From the NCBI RefSeq assembly GCF_009928485.1, contig NZ_JAABNP010000033.1, forward strand, positions 1 through 64,000: a stretch of DNA of 64,000 bases. Reading direction: 5' to 3'. Made by a program: the position numbers and the translations under genes. The DNA is from Clostridium sp. C2-6-12. Lineage in GTDB: Bacteria; Bacillota; Clostridia; Clostridiales; Clostridiaceae. How positions within the stretch are numbered: position 1 is the stretch's first letter; the number at the start of each line of letters is the position of its first letter. A model generated the notes under the pieces. The model did no database searches, had not been told where the DNA came from, and was given only the letters and a program-made list of their open reading frames with translations. Positions 34,599-44,280 of the stretch are shown in pieces.

Positions 34599-37364
34599 AT
34601 GGATGGCTTAACTAGAGAAGAGGAAGTTATAAAATGTTTAATGGAACTTGAAAAACAAAAGCAAAGAGGAATAACAGCTATTGAATTGAGTTCATATATG
34701 GATTTAGATCGTGCTAATGTAAGTAGATATTTAAACAAATTATACAAGGAAAAAAGAATAAATAAAAAAGAGGGAAGACCAGTTTTATATAGCGGCCTTA
34801 CAATGGAAGAAGTAAAAACATTCGAAGAAGACATGTCAGAGAAAGAAAATAAATCAAATAAGACAGTGAAAAAAACTGATAGTTTAGAACTTCTTGTTGG
34901 AGCAAAGCAATCACTTAAACTGCCAATACAGCAGGCAAAAGCTGCAATATTATATCCTCCTAGAGGGCTTCATACCCTCATATTAGGGGAAACTGGAGTT
35001 GGAAAATCTTTATTTGCTGAAGTTATGTATTATTTTGCTAAGGAATCTAAAATGATAGCTGAAGATGCACCTTTTGTAAGATTTAATTGTGCTGACTATG
35101 CTGATAATCCTCAATTGGTGGTAGCACAGATATTTGGCGTAAAAAAAGGAGCTTTTACAGGAGCTGATAGTGATAAAGAAGGTTTATTAAAGAAGGCTGA
35201 TGGAGGAATATTTTTCTTAGATGAAGTTCATAGATTATCTCCACAAGGACAGGAAATGTTATTTACCTTTATTGATAAAGGTTATTTTAGAATACTAGGA
35301 GATACAGAGAAAAAAATAAAAGCTGAAGTTCAAATTATAGCAGCAACAACTGAACAACCTCAATCATTTCTTTTGAAAACATTTACTAGAAGAATTCCTA
35401 TGACAATAATTTTGCCGCCACTTAGAGAAAGAAAACTAGAAGAAAGATATTATTTGCTAAATGATTTTATAGTAGCTGAATCAGTTAGACTTGGTAAAAG
35501 CATATATGTAAGCAAAAATGCAATTATATCTTTTCTGCTATACGATTGCCAGAGTAATATAGGACAGTTAAAGAGTGACATTCAGCTTTCCTGTGCAAAG
35601 GCATTTCTGAATTATAAAATAAATAAAAATAATTATATTCTTGTAGATCAAAATGATCTACAACCTAGAGTTCAAAAGGGAATAATGAAGATTCAGGATT
35701 ATAGAAAAGAAATAGATTTTTTATCAAAAAACATGACTGATATTTTAAGATTTTCAAGTGAAGATAATAACATAAGAAATTTTGATTTAGAAATTGTACA
35801 GGCAGAAAATTCAGAGGATAATAGTTTTTATTCAATTATAGAAAAGAAAATGGAAGACTTAAAAACTCAGGGAATGGATGAGGAAAAAATAAATGATATT
35901 TTAAATATTGATTTAGAAAAATATTTTAAGAAATATATTAATACTATAGATACAAATATTAAAAAAGATGAAATTGCTAAAGTTGTTGATTTAAGAGTAA
36001 TAACTGTTGTTGAAAAAATGTTAGATATGGCAACAGAAAAATTGAACAGGCAGTTTGATCAAAAAGTTTATTTTGGTTTGTCACTTCATTTACAAGGGAG
36101 TATTGAGAGAATAGCGTCAGGAAAGAAAATATATCATCCTAAGCTTAACGTTGTAAGAGTTCAATATAGGGAAGAATTTATTGTTGCAATGGAAATTGTT
36201 AAAATTATTGAAAAAGAGTTTAATTTAGATGTTCCATTAGATGAAATTGGATATATTACTATGTTTTTATCTACTTGTCATGTTGACATAAATGAAGAGA
36301 CGGAAGAAAAAGTCAGTGTGTTAGTTATGATGCATGGAAGAAGTACTGCTAGCAGCATGGTAGAAGTAGCTAATTCTTTGATTGGAGAAGAATATGTTCA
36401 TTCACTTGATATGCCATTAGACATGAAAGCGGAAGCTATGTTTGAAAAAGCTAAAGAAAAAATTAATGAAATTCATAGTGGAAAAGGTGTATTAATATTA
36501 GTTGATATGGGTTCTTTAATTAATTTTGGAAATATTATTAGCAATGAGCTAGGTATAAAAACAAAAACAATAGATATGGTTACTACCTTGACTGTTATTG
36601 AAGCTGGAAGGAAAGCACTAAATGGAAGATCCTTAGAAGCGATATACAGCTCATGTCAGGAAATAGGACGAGCATCTATACAAATGCCTAAGGAAGATTA
36701 CAAATATGATAAGGAACTTGTAATAATTACCACCTGCTTTACAGGTGAAGGTGCAGCAGAACGAATAAAAGCGAGAATAAGCTGCAGTTTAGCAAATTCA
36801 GAAAAAGTAAATATTATACCTCTTGATATTTTAGATAAGGAAGATTTCTTAAAAAAGGTTAGTGAATTAAAAGAAAAATTTACAATATTAGCAGTTGTAG
36901 GAACAGTTAATATACTTATTGAAGGAGTGCCATTTATATCAGCCCAAGATATATTTTTAGAAAAGGGAATTGAATATTTAGAGGAATTGCTTGATATTGA
37001 ACATGACTTTCTAAAGGTAAGAAAAGCATTGATAACTGAGATAACTCAGTTTGACTGCAGAAAGTTAGTTGCAGATATTAGATATATGATAAAGCAAATA
37101 GAGGAAAGCTTAAAGATAAAGATTCATCATGATGCACAAATAGGAATTCTAATACATGTAAGTTTTCTTATAGATAAGTTAAAACATAATGGTAATGAAA
37201 TAATATTTAAAAATTTAAATGATTATAGATATGAGCATAATAAAGAATTTATTTTAGTTAAAAAGAGTCTAAGGGCACTAGAGCAGACCTATGAAGTTAA
37301 TATTGGAGAAGATGAATTAGCATATATAGTAAGAATGATTGTAGAAAATATAGTTACTGTGTAA
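34599..37364 (+). CDS. LevR/ManR-type sigma-54 activator with PTS regulation domains
   Basis: The 921-residue protein starts at ATG 34599, 9 nt after AGGGAGG; a TTG at 34557 has no such signal. Domains in order: winged helix (about 5-65); AAA+ sigma-54 activator with Walker A GETGVGKS (about 130), GAFTGAD loop (about 184) and DEVH; PRD1 (about 440-565); EIIA-mannose-like (about 570-690, MMHGRST with His); EIIB-like (about 705-790, TTCFTGEG); PRD2 (about 810-921). Such proteins open -24/-12 promoters in response to PTS phosphorylation. A matching sigma-54 promoter lies just downstream, before the PTS operon at 37555, so that operon is the evident target. Confidence 0.95.
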   Translation: MDGLTREEEVIKCLMELEKQKQRGITAIELSSYMDLDRANVSRYLNKLYKEKRINKKEGRPVLYSGLTMEEVKTFEEDMSEKENKSNKTVKKTDSLELLVGAKQSLKLPIQQAKAAILYPPRGLHTLILGETGVGKSLFAEVMYYFAKESKMIAEDAPFVRFNCADYADNPQLVVAQIFGVKKGAFTGADSDKEGLLKKADGGIFFLDEVHRLSPQGQEMLFTFIDKGYFRILGDTEKKIKAEVQIIAATTEQPQSFLLKTFTRRIPMTIILPPLRERKLEERYYLLNDFIVAESVRLGKSIYVSKNAIISFLLYDCQSNIGQLKSDIQLSCAKAFLNYKINKNNYILVDQNDLQPRVQKGIMKIQDYRKEIDFLSKNMTDILRFSSEDNNIRNFDLEIVQAENSEDNSFYSIIEKKMEDLKTQGMDEEKINDILNIDLEKYFKKYINTIDTNIKKDEIAKVVDLRVITVVEKMLDMATEKLNRQFDQKVYFGLSLHLQGSIERIASGKKIYHPKLNVVRVQYREEFIVAMEIVKIIEKEFNLDVPLDEIGYITMFLSTCHVDINEETEEKVSVLVMMHGRSTASSMVEVANSLIGEEYVHSLDMPLDMKAEAMFEKAKEKINEIHSGKGVLILVDMGSLINFGNIISNELGIKTKTIDMVTTLTVIEAGRKALNGRSLEAIYSSCQEIGRASIQMPKEDYKYDKELVIITTCFTGEGAAERIKARISCSLANSEKVNIIPLDILDKEDFLKKVSELKEKFTILAVVGTVNILIEGVPFISAQDIFLEKGIEYLEELLDIEHDFLKVRKALITEITQFDCRKLVADIRYMIKQIEESLKIKIHHDAQIGILIHVSFLIDKLKHNGNEIIFKNLNDYRYEHNKEFILVKKSLRALEQTYEVNIGEDELAYIVRMIVENIVTV

Positions 37365-37367
37365 CAC

Positions 37368-37408
37368 AAAAAAATAGTGTGTAATTTAGTATTGCACACT
37401 ATTTTTTT
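37368..37408 (+). terminator. terminator after the LevR-type gene
   Basis: AAAAAAATAGTGTG (37368-37381) pairs exactly with CACACTATTTTTTT (37395-37408). Confidence 0.9.
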
Positions 37409-37481
37409 AAAATTACACTCTAATAAGGAGCTCGAAAGCAGCAAAAGAGCCATTTTAGAAATATAACTTACACAGAAAAGT

Positions 37482-37497
37482 TGGCATGCTAATTGCT
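37482..37497 (+). promoter_or_regulatory. sigma-54 promoter of the PTS operon
   Basis: TGGCATGCTAATTGCT has GG (37483-37484) and GC (37495-37496) separated by 10 nt. This is the -24/-12 pattern TGGCAC-N5-TTGCW with one change. It lies 58 bp before the EIIB start and follows the activator gene. Confidence 0.85.
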
Positions 37498-37554
37498 CTA
37501 TATAAAGGTGTAAGAAAAAATAAATAATTAGGTAGATTAAAGGAGGAATTAAAT

Positions 37555-37866
37555 ATGAAGAATATTTTGCTAGTTTGTTGTGCAGGAATGTCTACAAGTT
37601 TATTAGTTTCGAAGATGCAGGAAGCAGCTCATGGAAAAGGGATTGCTTGTAAAATACAAGCTGTAGGTGAAGCTGAAGTTATGGAATATATAGATAATAC
37701 AGACGTTTTATTGTTAGGACCACAAGTAAGATTTTTATTATCAAAGTTCAAAGTTGACTTAGCTGATAAAAATGTACCAATAGAAGTAATCAACACTCTT
37801 CATTATGGAACAATGAATGGAGAAAAAGTTTTAGAAAGAGCCTTGGAACTCGCAGAAACCAAGTAA
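37555..37866 (+). CDS. PTS EIIB, lactose/cellobiose family
   Basis: The 103-residue protein is a CelA-type EIIB. The phosphate-accepting Cys8 lies in VCCAGMSTSLLVSKM, and LLLGPQVRF is the typical central strand. It takes phosphate from the EIIA encoded next and passes it to sugar in the EIIC at 40487. AAGGAGG precedes the ATG. It is the first gene behind the sigma-54 promoter. The sugar is likely a beta-linked disaccharide or an amino-sugar disaccharide, given the kinase and MupG in the same operon. Confidence 0.93.
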   Translation: MKNILLVCCAGMSTSLLVSKMQEAAHGKGIACKIQAVGEAEVMEYIDNTDVLLLGPQVRFLLSKFKVDLADKNVPIEVINTLHYGTMNGEKVLERALELAETK

Positions 37867-37883
37867 TTAGGGAGTGAAGCATA

Positions 37884-38195
37884 ATGGAAGAAATTATAAT
37901 GAATCTCATAGTGCACAGTGGAGAAGTTAGAAGCTATTCAATGGAAGCAATTCAATGTGCTAAAAGTGGTAATGTACCTAAAGCAAAAGAATTAATACAA
38001 ATTGCAGATAAAGAGTTGTCTCAGGCCCATAATGTACAAACATCACTAATACAAAATGAAGCAAATGGAGAAAAAACAGAAATATCATTACTAATGGTAC
38101 ATGCTCAAGATCATTTAATGACAAGTATGACCTTAAAGTCTCTTGCAGTTGAGATAATAGATATTCATGAAGAACTTCACAGAAGTAAGCATTAA
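37884..38195 (+). CDS. PTS EIIA, lactose/cellobiose family
   Basis: The 103-residue all-helical protein has the family start (MNLIVHSGEVRSYSMEAI) and the phospho-His in MVHAQDHLM (near residue 73). It forms a trimer and carries phosphate from HPr to EIIB. It starts 17 bp after EIIB, with GGGAG upstream of the ATG. The split EIIB-EIIA-(x)-(x)-EIIC order, with two catabolic genes inserted, is unusual for cellobiose operons. Confidence 0.93.
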   Translation: MEEIIMNLIVHSGEVRSYSMEAIQCAKSGNVPKAKELIQIADKELSQAHNVQTSLIQNEANGEKTEISLLMVHAQDHLMTSMTLKSLAVEIIDIHEELHRSKH

Positions 38196-38233
38196 TATTT
38201 GTTTCTAGGAAAATAATGAATGGTGGTATTAGT

Positions 38234-39130
38234 ATGAAATATGTTATAGGTCTTGATGGCGGTGGAACAAAAACAGAAGCAAGTGCTTATGATTCAACTG
38301 GAAAAGTTATAGAAACATCCACAAAAGGTTTTGCAAATTTATTGAACAATGAAGAAATAGCTTTAAATAACATAGTAAGTTCTATAAAAGAAATAACTGA
38401 TAAATTCGGAACTGAAGAGCTTAATGGTGTTTATTTAGGTATTGCAGGATCAGAAGTTGGTGAAAATTCAAAAATAATTTCAGCTGCCATAAAAAGAGAA
38501 TTGAAAATCGATTGTGTTGTTATGAATGATGCAGAAATAGCATTAAAGGCTATGTTAAAAGGAAAAGATGGAATATTAACTATAGCTGGTACAGGTTCCG
38601 TTGCTTTTGGAATTAAAGATAATGTTAGTGCAAGATGCGGAGGCTGGGGAAATCTATTAGGAGATGAAGGCAGTGGATATAAGATTTCAATAGAGGCTAT
38701 AAAGAGAATGATATATGAAGAAGAAAATTCTATTGAAAAGTCAGAGTTAACTAAAAAGATTATGAAATACCTGGAGATTAATTATGTAGATGAAGTAACA
38801 AAGTTTGTCTATTCATCAACTAAGGATGAGATAGCAGCTTTAACTCCAATAGTTGCAAGACTTGGGGAAGCTGGTGATAAAATAGCAGCTGAAATATTGA
38901 TTAATGAAGGAAGAGAACTTGCGAGGACTGTTGAAAATGTATACAAGAAACTTGGATTCAATAAATGCTCAATAGCGTTAGTTGGTGGAGTTATTAGAAA
39001 AGCTAAAGTGCTTAGAAATTCTTTTGAGGATTATTTAAGAGAAAACATAGTAATTGAAGAAATTGTTGATGAAGAAATTTCTCCAACAATGGGAGCTTAT
39101 TATATAAGCAAAATGAAAGAGGAAATATAG
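38234..39130 (+). CDS. BadF/BadG-type amino-sugar kinase (MurK/NagK-like)
   Basis: The 298-residue protein has phosphate loops GLDGGGTKTEA (about 5-15) and TIAGTGSVAFGI (about 117), with MNDAEIALKA and CGGWGNLLGDEGSGY between and after them. This branch includes the MurNAc/GlcNAc kinase MurK described in C. acetobutylicum and mammalian GlcNAc kinase. It phosphorylates GlcNAc or MurNAc at O6 with ATP. The ATG at 38216 is also in frame with AGGA upstream; 38234 is preferred because family members begin here, and GGTGG precedes it. Position within a PTS operon next to MupG suggests handling the unphosphorylated sugar freed when MupG cuts a phosphorylated disaccharide. Confidence 0.85.
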   Translation: MKYVIGLDGGGTKTEASAYDSTGKVIETSTKGFANLLNNEEIALNNIVSSIKEITDKFGTEELNGVYLGIAGSEVGENSKIISAAIKRELKIDCVVMNDAEIALKAMLKGKDGILTIAGTGSVAFGIKDNVSARCGGWGNLLGDEGSGYKISIEAIKRMIYEEENSIEKSELTKKIMKYLEINYVDEVTKFVYSSTKDEIAALTPIVARLGEAGDKIAAEILINEGRELARTVENVYKKLGFNKCSIALVGGVIRKAKVLRNSFEDYLRENIVIEEIVDEEISPTMGAYYISKMKEEI

Positions 39131-39172
39131 AAAATTAATTGCGTTTGTATATAAAATATCGGAGGTGAAGTA

Positions 39173-40261
39173 ATGAAAAGATTAGGAATTTCAGTATATC
39201 CAAATGAAAATAATATAAAAGAAACTGTTGAATATATACATTTAGCAGGAAAATATGGATTTAAAAGAATATTTACATGCCTGATTTCAGCTGCTGACAG
39301 AGCCATAGAAGATATAATTAAGGAATTTAAGATAATTTTAGCAGCTGCAAAAGAGGAAAATATGGAGGTTGTTGCAGATTTAGATTCAACAGTATTTACT
39401 AAATTAAATGCATCTATATATAATTTGAAAATATTTAAGGACATGGGCTTAGACGGAATAAGACTTGATATGGGATTTAGCGGTCAAGAAGAAGCTCTTA
39501 TGAGTTTTAATGAATATGGACTTAAAATAGAGCTGAACATGAGTACTGGAAATAAATATGTTGATAATATTCTCTCATATAAAGCTAACATGAATAATTT
39601 ATATGGCTGTCACAATTTTTACCCACATAAATATACTGGTCTTTCTTTAGAGCATTTTATTAAATGTTCAAAACAATTTAAAGAACTTGGATTAAATACA
39701 GCAGCATTTATCAATTCACCTAGTGCAGAACATGGACCATGGCCAGTATCAGAAGGTTTATGTACATTAGAAAGCCATAGAGACTTACCAATTGAGGTTC
39801 AAGCTAAACATTTTTTAGCAACAGGCCTAATTGATGATGTTATAGTAGCTAATGCATTTGCATCAGAAAAAGAACTGAAAATGTTAAGTGAATTGAATAA
39901 AGAAAAGTTAGTATTTAAAGTGAAATTTAATGAAAGTGCCACTGAATTAGATAAGAAAATAGTACTTGAGGAATTTCACTTTAATAGAGGCGATGTTTCA
40001 GAGTATATGTTGAGATCTACACAAAGCAGAGTTAAATATAAAGGTGAAAGTTTTCCGTCAGTTAATACTCCAGATATAAAACGTGGTGATATATTAATAG
40101 ATTCAGATTTATATACCAGATATGCAGGTGAACTTCAAGTTGCTTTAAAAGACATGAAGAATACAGGGAAAACTAATGTAATAGGTAAGATATCAGAGGA
40201 AGAAAGATTTTTATTAGATTATATTGAACCTTGGATGAGTTTTGGTTTTGAAGAAATTTAA
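39173..40261 (+). CDS. MupG-like 6-phospho-N-acetylmuramidase (DUF871), first copy
   Basis: The 362-residue protein is of the DUF871 family: a TIM barrel (about 1-240, LGISVYPNE, ADLDSTVF, GIRLDMGF, LYGCHNFYPHKYTGLS) plus a C-terminal cyclophilin-like domain (VSEYMLRSTQSR, RGDILIDSDLYTRYAGELQ). MupG of S. aureus hydrolyses MurNAc-6-P-GlcNAc, the imported peptidoglycan disaccharide. The expected products are MurNAc-6-P, for MurQ, and GlcNAc, for the neighbouring kinase. GGAGGTG supports the ATG. A second copy lies at 47256; the two differ at many positions and may prefer different disaccharides. Confidence 0.9.
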   Translation: MKRLGISVYPNENNIKETVEYIHLAGKYGFKRIFTCLISAADRAIEDIIKEFKIILAAAKEENMEVVADLDSTVFTKLNASIYNLKIFKDMGLDGIRLDMGFSGQEEALMSFNEYGLKIELNMSTGNKYVDNILSYKANMNNLYGCHNFYPHKYTGLSLEHFIKCSKQFKELGLNTAAFINSPSAEHGPWPVSEGLCTLESHRDLPIEVQAKHFLATGLIDDVIVANAFASEKELKMLSELNKEKLVFKVKFNESATELDKKIVLEEFHFNRGDVSEYMLRSTQSRVKYKGESFPSVNTPDIKRGDILIDSDLYTRYAGELQVALKDMKNTGKTNVIGKISEEERFLLDYIEPWMSFGFEEI

Positions 40262-40278
40262 AGGGATATTATCTAATC

Positions 40279-40347
40279 TTTGAAGGTAAAAAACAATTAA
40301 AGAATAGATAAATCAAATTCATTTAAATTATGCTATTTACCTTCAAA
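40279..40347 (+). promoter_or_regulatory. long-range inverted repeat within the PTS operon
   Basis: TTTGAAGGTAAA (40279-40290) and TTTACCTTCAAA (40336-40347) are exact complements, 45 nt apart, in the 225-bp gap before EIIC. It may stabilise or process the mRNA. No T run follows directly. Confidence 0.45.
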
Positions 40348-40486
40348 TATGTTTTGTATTTTTGTAGCTATTAATATTTTAGCATATTGAAGGCAAATAT
40401 ATATGTCCTAACTTAAAAAGTTAGAAAAATATTGTTTGTAATAATTATACAAGCAATAAAAGAAGTTGATAAGGAGGAAATAGTTT

Positions 40487-41791
40487 ATGAACAAATTTTT
40501 TCAATGGATGGAAGAACACTTCGTACCAGTGGCTGGTAAAATTGGAGGTCAAAGACACTTGGTAGCTATTCGTGATGGGTTTGCTACAATTACGCCTATA
40601 ATTATGGCTGGTGCATTTGCAGTACTATTTAATAATCTAGGATTTGAATGGTACCAAAACTTGCTAAATTCGTTATTACCAGTTGGATGGAAATCCTGGG
40701 GAGGTAACATCTGGAGTGGTTCCTTTGCAATAATGTCAGTATTAATTGTATTTACAGTATCATATCATTTAGCTAGATCATATAACAAAGATGGTTTGGC
40801 AGCAGGAGTGGTAGGTGTAGCAGCCTCAATGATTTTATATGCAACTACACCAGATGGTGCATTACCATATTCATTTTTAGGAGCACAAGGACTATTTATT
40901 GCATTAATAGTAGCTTTAGTATCTACAGAATTATTTGTTAAATTAATAGGGAATCCAAGATTAGTAATAAAAATGCCTAATGGTGTACCACCAGCAGTTA
41001 CTAAATCTTTTGCAGCATTAATTCCATCAATTATAATTTTAGCAATAGCAGCAGGTGTTAAGCAATTATTTATAACTATCAGTATAACAGATATGCATCA
41101 AGCATTATTCTTTACAATTCAAAAACCATTACAAGGACTTGTAGGAAGTTTAGGAGGAGTATTGATAATAATTTTCGTATCTCAAGTACTATGGTTCTTT
41201 GGATTACATGGATCAAATATACTTGCACCAATTATTAATGCATTATTACTTCCACTACTTTTAGCAAATACAGAAGCAATTAAAAGTGGATTACAACCAG
41301 AAAATATCTTAAACAGTCAATTCTTAGATTCATATGTAAATATGGGGGGATCAGGTGCAACGATAGGTTTACTTATAGCAATATATATATTAGGTAAAAA
41401 ATCAGGAGCTCAACAAAAAACAATTGCTAATTTAGGAATAGCACCAGGATGTTTTAATATAAATGAGCCAGTAATATTTGGTATGCCATTAGTATTAAAT
41501 CCAATGTACTTCATTCCATTTATATTAGCACCAATGTTATCAGCAATTATAGCATATGTTTTAACTTATATAGGATTTGTTCCTAAGGTATCAATAATGG
41601 CAACTTGGACAACCCCTCCAATTTTAGGCGCATTAATTTCTACTAATTCAGTTATGGGTGCAGTTACTGCATTAATTTGTTTGACAGTAAGTGTATTATT
41701 GTATCTTCCTTTTGTATATATGGCAGGAAGACAAGAAGTAGCAGAAGAAAAAGCAGCTTTAGATGAAAATTTACAAGCTAAAGGATGCTAG
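40487..41791 (+). CDS. PTS EIIC, lactose/cellobiose family
   Basis: The 434-residue membrane protein of the CelB family has about ten helices, the N-terminal MNKFFQWMEEHFVPVAGKI, the pore segment LWFFGLHGSNILAP (about 235-250) and CFNINEPVIFGMP (about 325-337) typical of sugar binding. It works with the EIIB and EIIA at the start of the operon. AAGGAGG precedes the ATG. The substrate may be a cellobiose-like or chitobiose-like sugar (the GH4 enzyme follows) or MurNAc-GlcNAc (MupG precedes). Confidence 0.92.
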   Translation: MNKFFQWMEEHFVPVAGKIGGQRHLVAIRDGFATITPIIMAGAFAVLFNNLGFEWYQNLLNSLLPVGWKSWGGNIWSGSFAIMSVLIVFTVSYHLARSYNKDGLAAGVVGVAASMILYATTPDGALPYSFLGAQGLFIALIVALVSTELFVKLIGNPRLVIKMPNGVPPAVTKSFAALIPSIIILAIAAGVKQLFITISITDMHQALFFTIQKPLQGLVGSLGGVLIIIFVSQVLWFFGLHGSNILAPIINALLLPLLLANTEAIKSGLQPENILNSQFLDSYVNMGGSGATIGLLIAIYILGKKSGAQQKTIANLGIAPGCFNINEPVIFGMPLVLNPMYFIPFILAPMLSAIIAYVLTYIGFVPKVSIMATWTTPPILGALISTNSVMGAVTALICLTVSVLLYLPFVYMAGRQEVAEEKAALDENLQAKGC

Positions 41792-41931
41792 AAAGTTAAT
41801 TATAAATATATGTTTTGAAAATTATTTCTTATTTGTGCTAAAAGTTAAACTTATAAACTGCATTGTATTAAAGGTTTTACAAGTCACAGTAGAAAAAATT
41901 ATTATAGTATTTTAGATGGAGGATCTAAATT

Positions 41932-43287
41932 ATGAAAAATAAGAAAATAAAAATAGTTACAATTGGAGGTGGGTCAAGCTATACTCCAGAACTAATTGAA
42001 GGATTTATAAAACGTAGTAGAGAACTGCCTATTAAAGAAATATGGCTTGTAGATGTTGAAGAAGGTAATGAAAAATTAGAAATTGTAGGTGCTATGGCTC
42101 AAAGAATGGTTAAAGCTGCAGGTTTGGATTGGGAAGTTAATTTGACTTTGGATAGAAAAGAGGCTTTAAAAGATGCTGATTTTGTTACAACTCAATTTAG
42201 AGTGGGATTGTTAGATGCGAGAATAAAAGATGAAAGAATTCCATTAAGTCAAAGTTTGATTGGACAAGAAACAAATGGAGCAGGTGGAATGTTTAAAGCT
42301 TTTAGGACAATTCCTGTAATATTAGACATAATAGAAGACATGAAATTATTGTGTCCTAATGCATGGCTTATAAATTTTACTAATCCAGCAGGGATGATAA
42401 CAGAAGCAGCAATAAAATATGGTGGATGGAATAAAACTATTGGATTATGTAATGTACCTATTAACTGTATGAAACAAGACAGTAAGGCTTTAGAAATTCC
42501 AGAAGAAGATTTATTTTTTAAATTTGCTGGCTTAAATCATTTTAATTACCATAGAGTTTGGGACAATGAAGGAAATGAAAGAACAGCAGAGTTAATTGAA
42601 TTATTATATAATCCACAAAATGCAGATTTAAATAATGAAGCTGTAGTAGCTAATATTAAGGATTCAAAATTTATATATGAACAAATAAAAGATTTAGAAT
42701 TATTACCTTGTCCATATCATAATTACTATTATGCAACAGATGATATGTTAAAAGAAGAGTTAGAAAGCTTTAAAACAGGTTCAACAAGAGCAGAAGTTGT
42801 AAAGCGAACTGAAGCAGAATTATTTGAATTATATAAGGATCCTAAATTAGATTATAAGCCAGAACAATTAACAAAACGTGGAGGGGCTTACTATAGCGAT
42901 GCTGCTTGTGAAGTTATATGCTCCATATATAATGATAAAAAAACAACTATGGTAGTTTGTACACTTAATAATGGTGCAGTTCCTGACCTTCCATATGATT
43001 CAGTTGCAGAAGTTTCAAGTATAATAACAGCACATGGACCAGAACCAATAAATTTTGGAAAGTTAAATTTAGCAGCAAAAGGAATGCTTCAGTTAATGAA
43101 GTCAATGGAACAAATAACAATATCTGCAGCTATTAGTGGAAGCTATGAGGAAGCAATTCAAGCTTTCACAATAAATCCATTAGTTCCAAGTGGAAAAGTA
43201 GCTAAAGAAGTATTAGATGAATTGTTATTAGCTCATAAAAAATATCTACCACAATTTACAGAGGCAATAAACAAATTAAAAAATTAA
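41932..43287 (+). CDS. GH4 6-phospho-beta-glucosidase
   Basis: The 451-residue enzyme is of family GH4, with an NAD-binding start (IVTIGGGSSYTPELIEGF), VTTQFRVGL, QETNGAGGMFKA, the metal Cys in IGLCNVPINC (about 174) and GLNHFNYHR (about 201). GH4 enzymes use NAD+ and Mn2+ in a redox-elimination mechanism and cleave 6-phospho-beta-glucosides. It is the last gene of the PTS operon, 140 bp after EIIC, and would split the phosphorylated disaccharide. Both this and MupG are candidate hydrolases for the import product. GGAGG precedes the ATG. Confidence 0.93.
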   Translation: MKNKKIKIVTIGGGSSYTPELIEGFIKRSRELPIKEIWLVDVEEGNEKLEIVGAMAQRMVKAAGLDWEVNLTLDRKEALKDADFVTTQFRVGLLDARIKDERIPLSQSLIGQETNGAGGMFKAFRTIPVILDIIEDMKLLCPNAWLINFTNPAGMITEAAIKYGGWNKTIGLCNVPINCMKQDSKALEIPEEDLFFKFAGLNHFNYHRVWDNEGNERTAELIELLYNPQNADLNNEAVVANIKDSKFIYEQIKDLELLPCPYHNYYYATDDMLKEELESFKTGSTRAEVVKRTEAELFELYKDPKLDYKPEQLTKRGGAYYSDAACEVICSIYNDKKTTMVVCTLNNGAVPDLPYDSVAEVSSIITAHGPEPINFGKLNLAAKGMLQLMKSMEQITISAAISGSYEEAIQAFTINPLVPSGKVAKEVLDELLLAHKKYLPQFTEAINKLKN

Positions 43288-43381
43288 GAATTAAGTTAAT
43301 TTATATAAATTAATCCCTTAAAATTTATATAAATACTAAAGATAATAAAACTCACAACCTTATAATCAAAAAGAAATATAA

Positions 43382-43437
43382 GATAACCTCAATAAGTAAA
43401 GTGATACATGAATCTTAAAATACTTATTGAGGTTATT
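43382..43437. terminator. dispersed hairpin, copy 2 (two-way terminator)
   Basis: ATAACCTCAATAAGTA (43383-43398) pairs exactly with TACTTATTGAGGTTAT (43421-43436), between the convergent GH4 and RpiR genes. A/T runs flank it. The arms are the same as in copies 1 and 3; the loop is unrelated. Confidence 0.75.
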
Positions 43438-43443
43438 AAATTT

Positions 43444-44280
43444 TTATAAACGTAATTTATTTACTAAACTACGCGAATTTATTAAATTTTTTTTATTTTC
43501 GTCTAATTCATCTGTAATCATACCCAAATATAATAAATCAGTTAGAATTAAAGATGCATTTCTTGAGGAAACTGCACCAAGTCTTAAATCATTCTCTTGA
43601 GATGGAACATATAAAATCAAATCTGAGAACTTTAATAATGGGCTTTTTATAAATTGGGTTATTGAAATAGTAGTTGCTCCTTTGGTTTTAGCATGCTCCA
43701 TTGCTACATTTATTTCTTTTGTATTTCCACTATAGCTGACTGCAAGGGCAACATCATCCTTAGTAATATAACTGGTTGCAGCTAACTGCATATGAAAGTC
43801 GTTATAAAAAACAACGTTATATCCAACTCTAGATAATTTTTGGGCTAAATCATAACAACAAATACCAGAACTACTTATTCCAAATAAGTAAATACGTTTA
43901 GCTTTTTTCATAGCTTGTACTGCATCATTTAAGGTTTCTATTCTTAAAAGTTTGTAGGTCTGTTCAACTGTTGAAGTATCTGATACCAGTGATTTTTTTA
44001 CTATTGTTTTTAAGGAATCTTTTTCACAAATTTTTTCGGAAAATAAAGGGATTTCTTCAGTATTATCTTTGGCAAGATCAAGCTTTAATTCAGCAAATCC
44101 ATTGTAGCCAAGTTTTTTTGAAAATCTGATAACAGCAGCAGGAGAAGTATTGGTTTTTTCAGCAATATCCTGAATAGAATCATATATTATGCCATTAAAA
44201 TGTTCTATTATATATTGGGAAAGTTTTTCTTCTGTTTTTGTTAAATTTTCGCAGGATTTGATTTTATATAAACAACTCAT
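43444..44280 (-). CDS. RpiR-family regulator, MurR-like
   Basis: The 278-residue protein has an HTH_6 domain (about 1-77, NTSPAAVIRFSKKLGYNGF) and a SIS domain (about 118-250, IYLFGISSSGICCYDLAQKL and AVSYSGNTKEINVAMEHAK). In E. coli the equivalent MurR represses murQP and responds to MurNAc-6-P. Here the gene lies directly downstream of murQ on the same strand, which supports that role. GTGAGG lies upstream of the ATG. The 174-bp gap before it contains repeated ACTATTT-type motifs that could be an operator. Confidence 0.88.
   Translation of the reverse strand: MSCLYKIKSCENLTKTEEKLSQYIIEHFNGIIYDSIQDIAEKTNTSPAAVIRFSKKLGYNGFAELKLDLAKDNTEEIPLFSEKICEKDSLKTIVKKSLVSDTSTVEQTYKLLRIETLNDAVQAMKKAKRIYLFGISSSGICCYDLAQKLSRVGYNVVFYNDFHMQLAATSYITKDDVALAVSYSGNTKEINVAMEHAKTKGATTISITQFIKSPLLKFSDLILYVPSQENDLRLGAVSSRNASLILTDLLYLGMITDELDENKKNLINSRSLVNKLRL

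Noticed and set aside
39100..39444. Minus-strand open frame of 114 codons
   Set aside because: It lies opposite the first MupG gene, with no ribosome binding site and no family features.
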